DNA from: COMBO-56-21 sp041559015
Lineage (GTDB): Archaea; Thermoplasmatota; Thermoplasmata; UBA10834
Direction of reading: 5' to 3'
Length of the DNA stretch: 13,490 bases
NCBI GenBank assembly: GCA_041559015.1
Contig: JBFFED010000045.1
Location: forward strand, 1 to 13,490
A program made the translations under genes and the position numbers. The notes under the pieces were generated by a model that did not search any database, had not been told where the DNA came from, and was given only the letters and a program-made list of their open reading frames with translations. Positions 13,317-13,490 of this stretch are shown here, piece by piece. How positions within the stretch are numbered: the stretch's first letter is position 1; each line of letters opens with the position of its first letter.

Positions 13317-13490
13317 ATGGCCAGGTGGAAGGTCGACCGGGCAATGGCAATATGGGGAATCGCCTTCGGGATAGCGGCGACCCTCACGGGCATGTTCCTG
13401 ATGGGTGCAGTCGAAGGCGGATTCCTGGCCGAAGGCTTCTTCCTGATCGTCATCTCATGGGTGCTGCTTCTCGTGGTCGTGGCCAAGATC
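13317..13490 (+). CDS. Membrane protein, C-terminus cut off by window edge
   Basis: From an ATG at 13317 the frame is open for 58 codons to the end of the window. The product begins MARWKVDRAMAIWGIAFGIA and has two hydrophobic helices (~10-31 and ~39-56), separated by a glycine/glutamate loop, so it is a small integral membrane protein of unknown function. GGTGA from the end of the nitroreductase gene lies four bases upstream, and the gap between the genes is three bases, so translation is probably coupled. Whether it has a functional link to the nitroreductase, such as a membrane partner, cannot be judged from this fragment. Confidence 0.72.
   Translation, partial: MARWKVDRAMAIWGIAFGIAATLTGMFLMGAVEGGFLAEGFFLIVISWVLLLVVVAKI

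Noticed and set aside
1..13490. Mobile elements, CRISPR arrays, phage or defence genes
   Set aside because: No transposase, integrase, regularly spaced repeats or defence-gene motifs seen on either strand; gene content is core translation and housekeeping.

Overview
The window is archaeal chromosomal DNA. The S12, S7, EF-2, EF-1A and S10 genes are archaeal in sequence and order. EF-2 keeps the diphthamide histidine context. The window also carries an archaeosine-type tRNA-guanine transglycosylase, a KEOPS Pcc1 subunit and a Pth2-type peptidyl-tRNA hydrolase. Several starts look leaderless with an upstream TATA-like box, while internal operon genes have GGTGA or GGAGG ribosome binding sites. 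A euryarchaeote of the Thermoplasmatota type is my best guess, but that placement is inference; only a phylogeny of EF-2 or S7 would settle it.

Layout, left to right. Positions 1-2066 hold a membrane protein cut by the left edge and a secreted, C-terminally anchored protein with seven beta-propeller-like repeats. Both are on the minus strand and look more AT-rich than the rest. A tRNA-Ala(UGC) gene (minus) follows, then a plus-strand, very cysteine-rich iron-sulfur protein preceded by two short palindromes. From 8150 down to 2983 on the minus strand runs the str-type operon: S12 (TTG start), S7 (with a 60-residue Ala/Pro/Glu-rich N-terminal extension), EF-2, EF-1A and S10. EF-1A appears to have an extra promoter with a palindrome placed like an operator. 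Upstream, still on the minus strand, are an uncharacterised membrane/zinc-ribbon protein and then a tight three-gene operon: DUF1616-type membrane protein, Pth2 and DUF99. Divergent from that operon, on plus, is tgtA. It ends tail-to-tail with pcc1 (minus), the two stop codons sharing one CTAG. pcc1 diverges from a nitroreductase gene, which is followed 3 bases later by another membrane protein cut by the right edge.

Most of the window serves translation: two ribosomal-subunit assembly/decoding proteins, both elongation factors, S10, a tRNA, two tRNA-modification enzymes (archaeosine-15 and t6A-37 pathways) and peptidyl-tRNA recycling. The tRNA-Ala in the window has a G at position 15, so it is a possible TgtA substrate. 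No mobile element, CRISPR array, integrase or phage gene is visible, and no gene-free stretch exceeds 300 bases. The least explained parts are the DUF1616-Pth2-DUF99 operon, the zinc-ribbon membrane protein, the propeller surface protein and the cysteine-rich ferredoxin-like protein with its leader palindromes.
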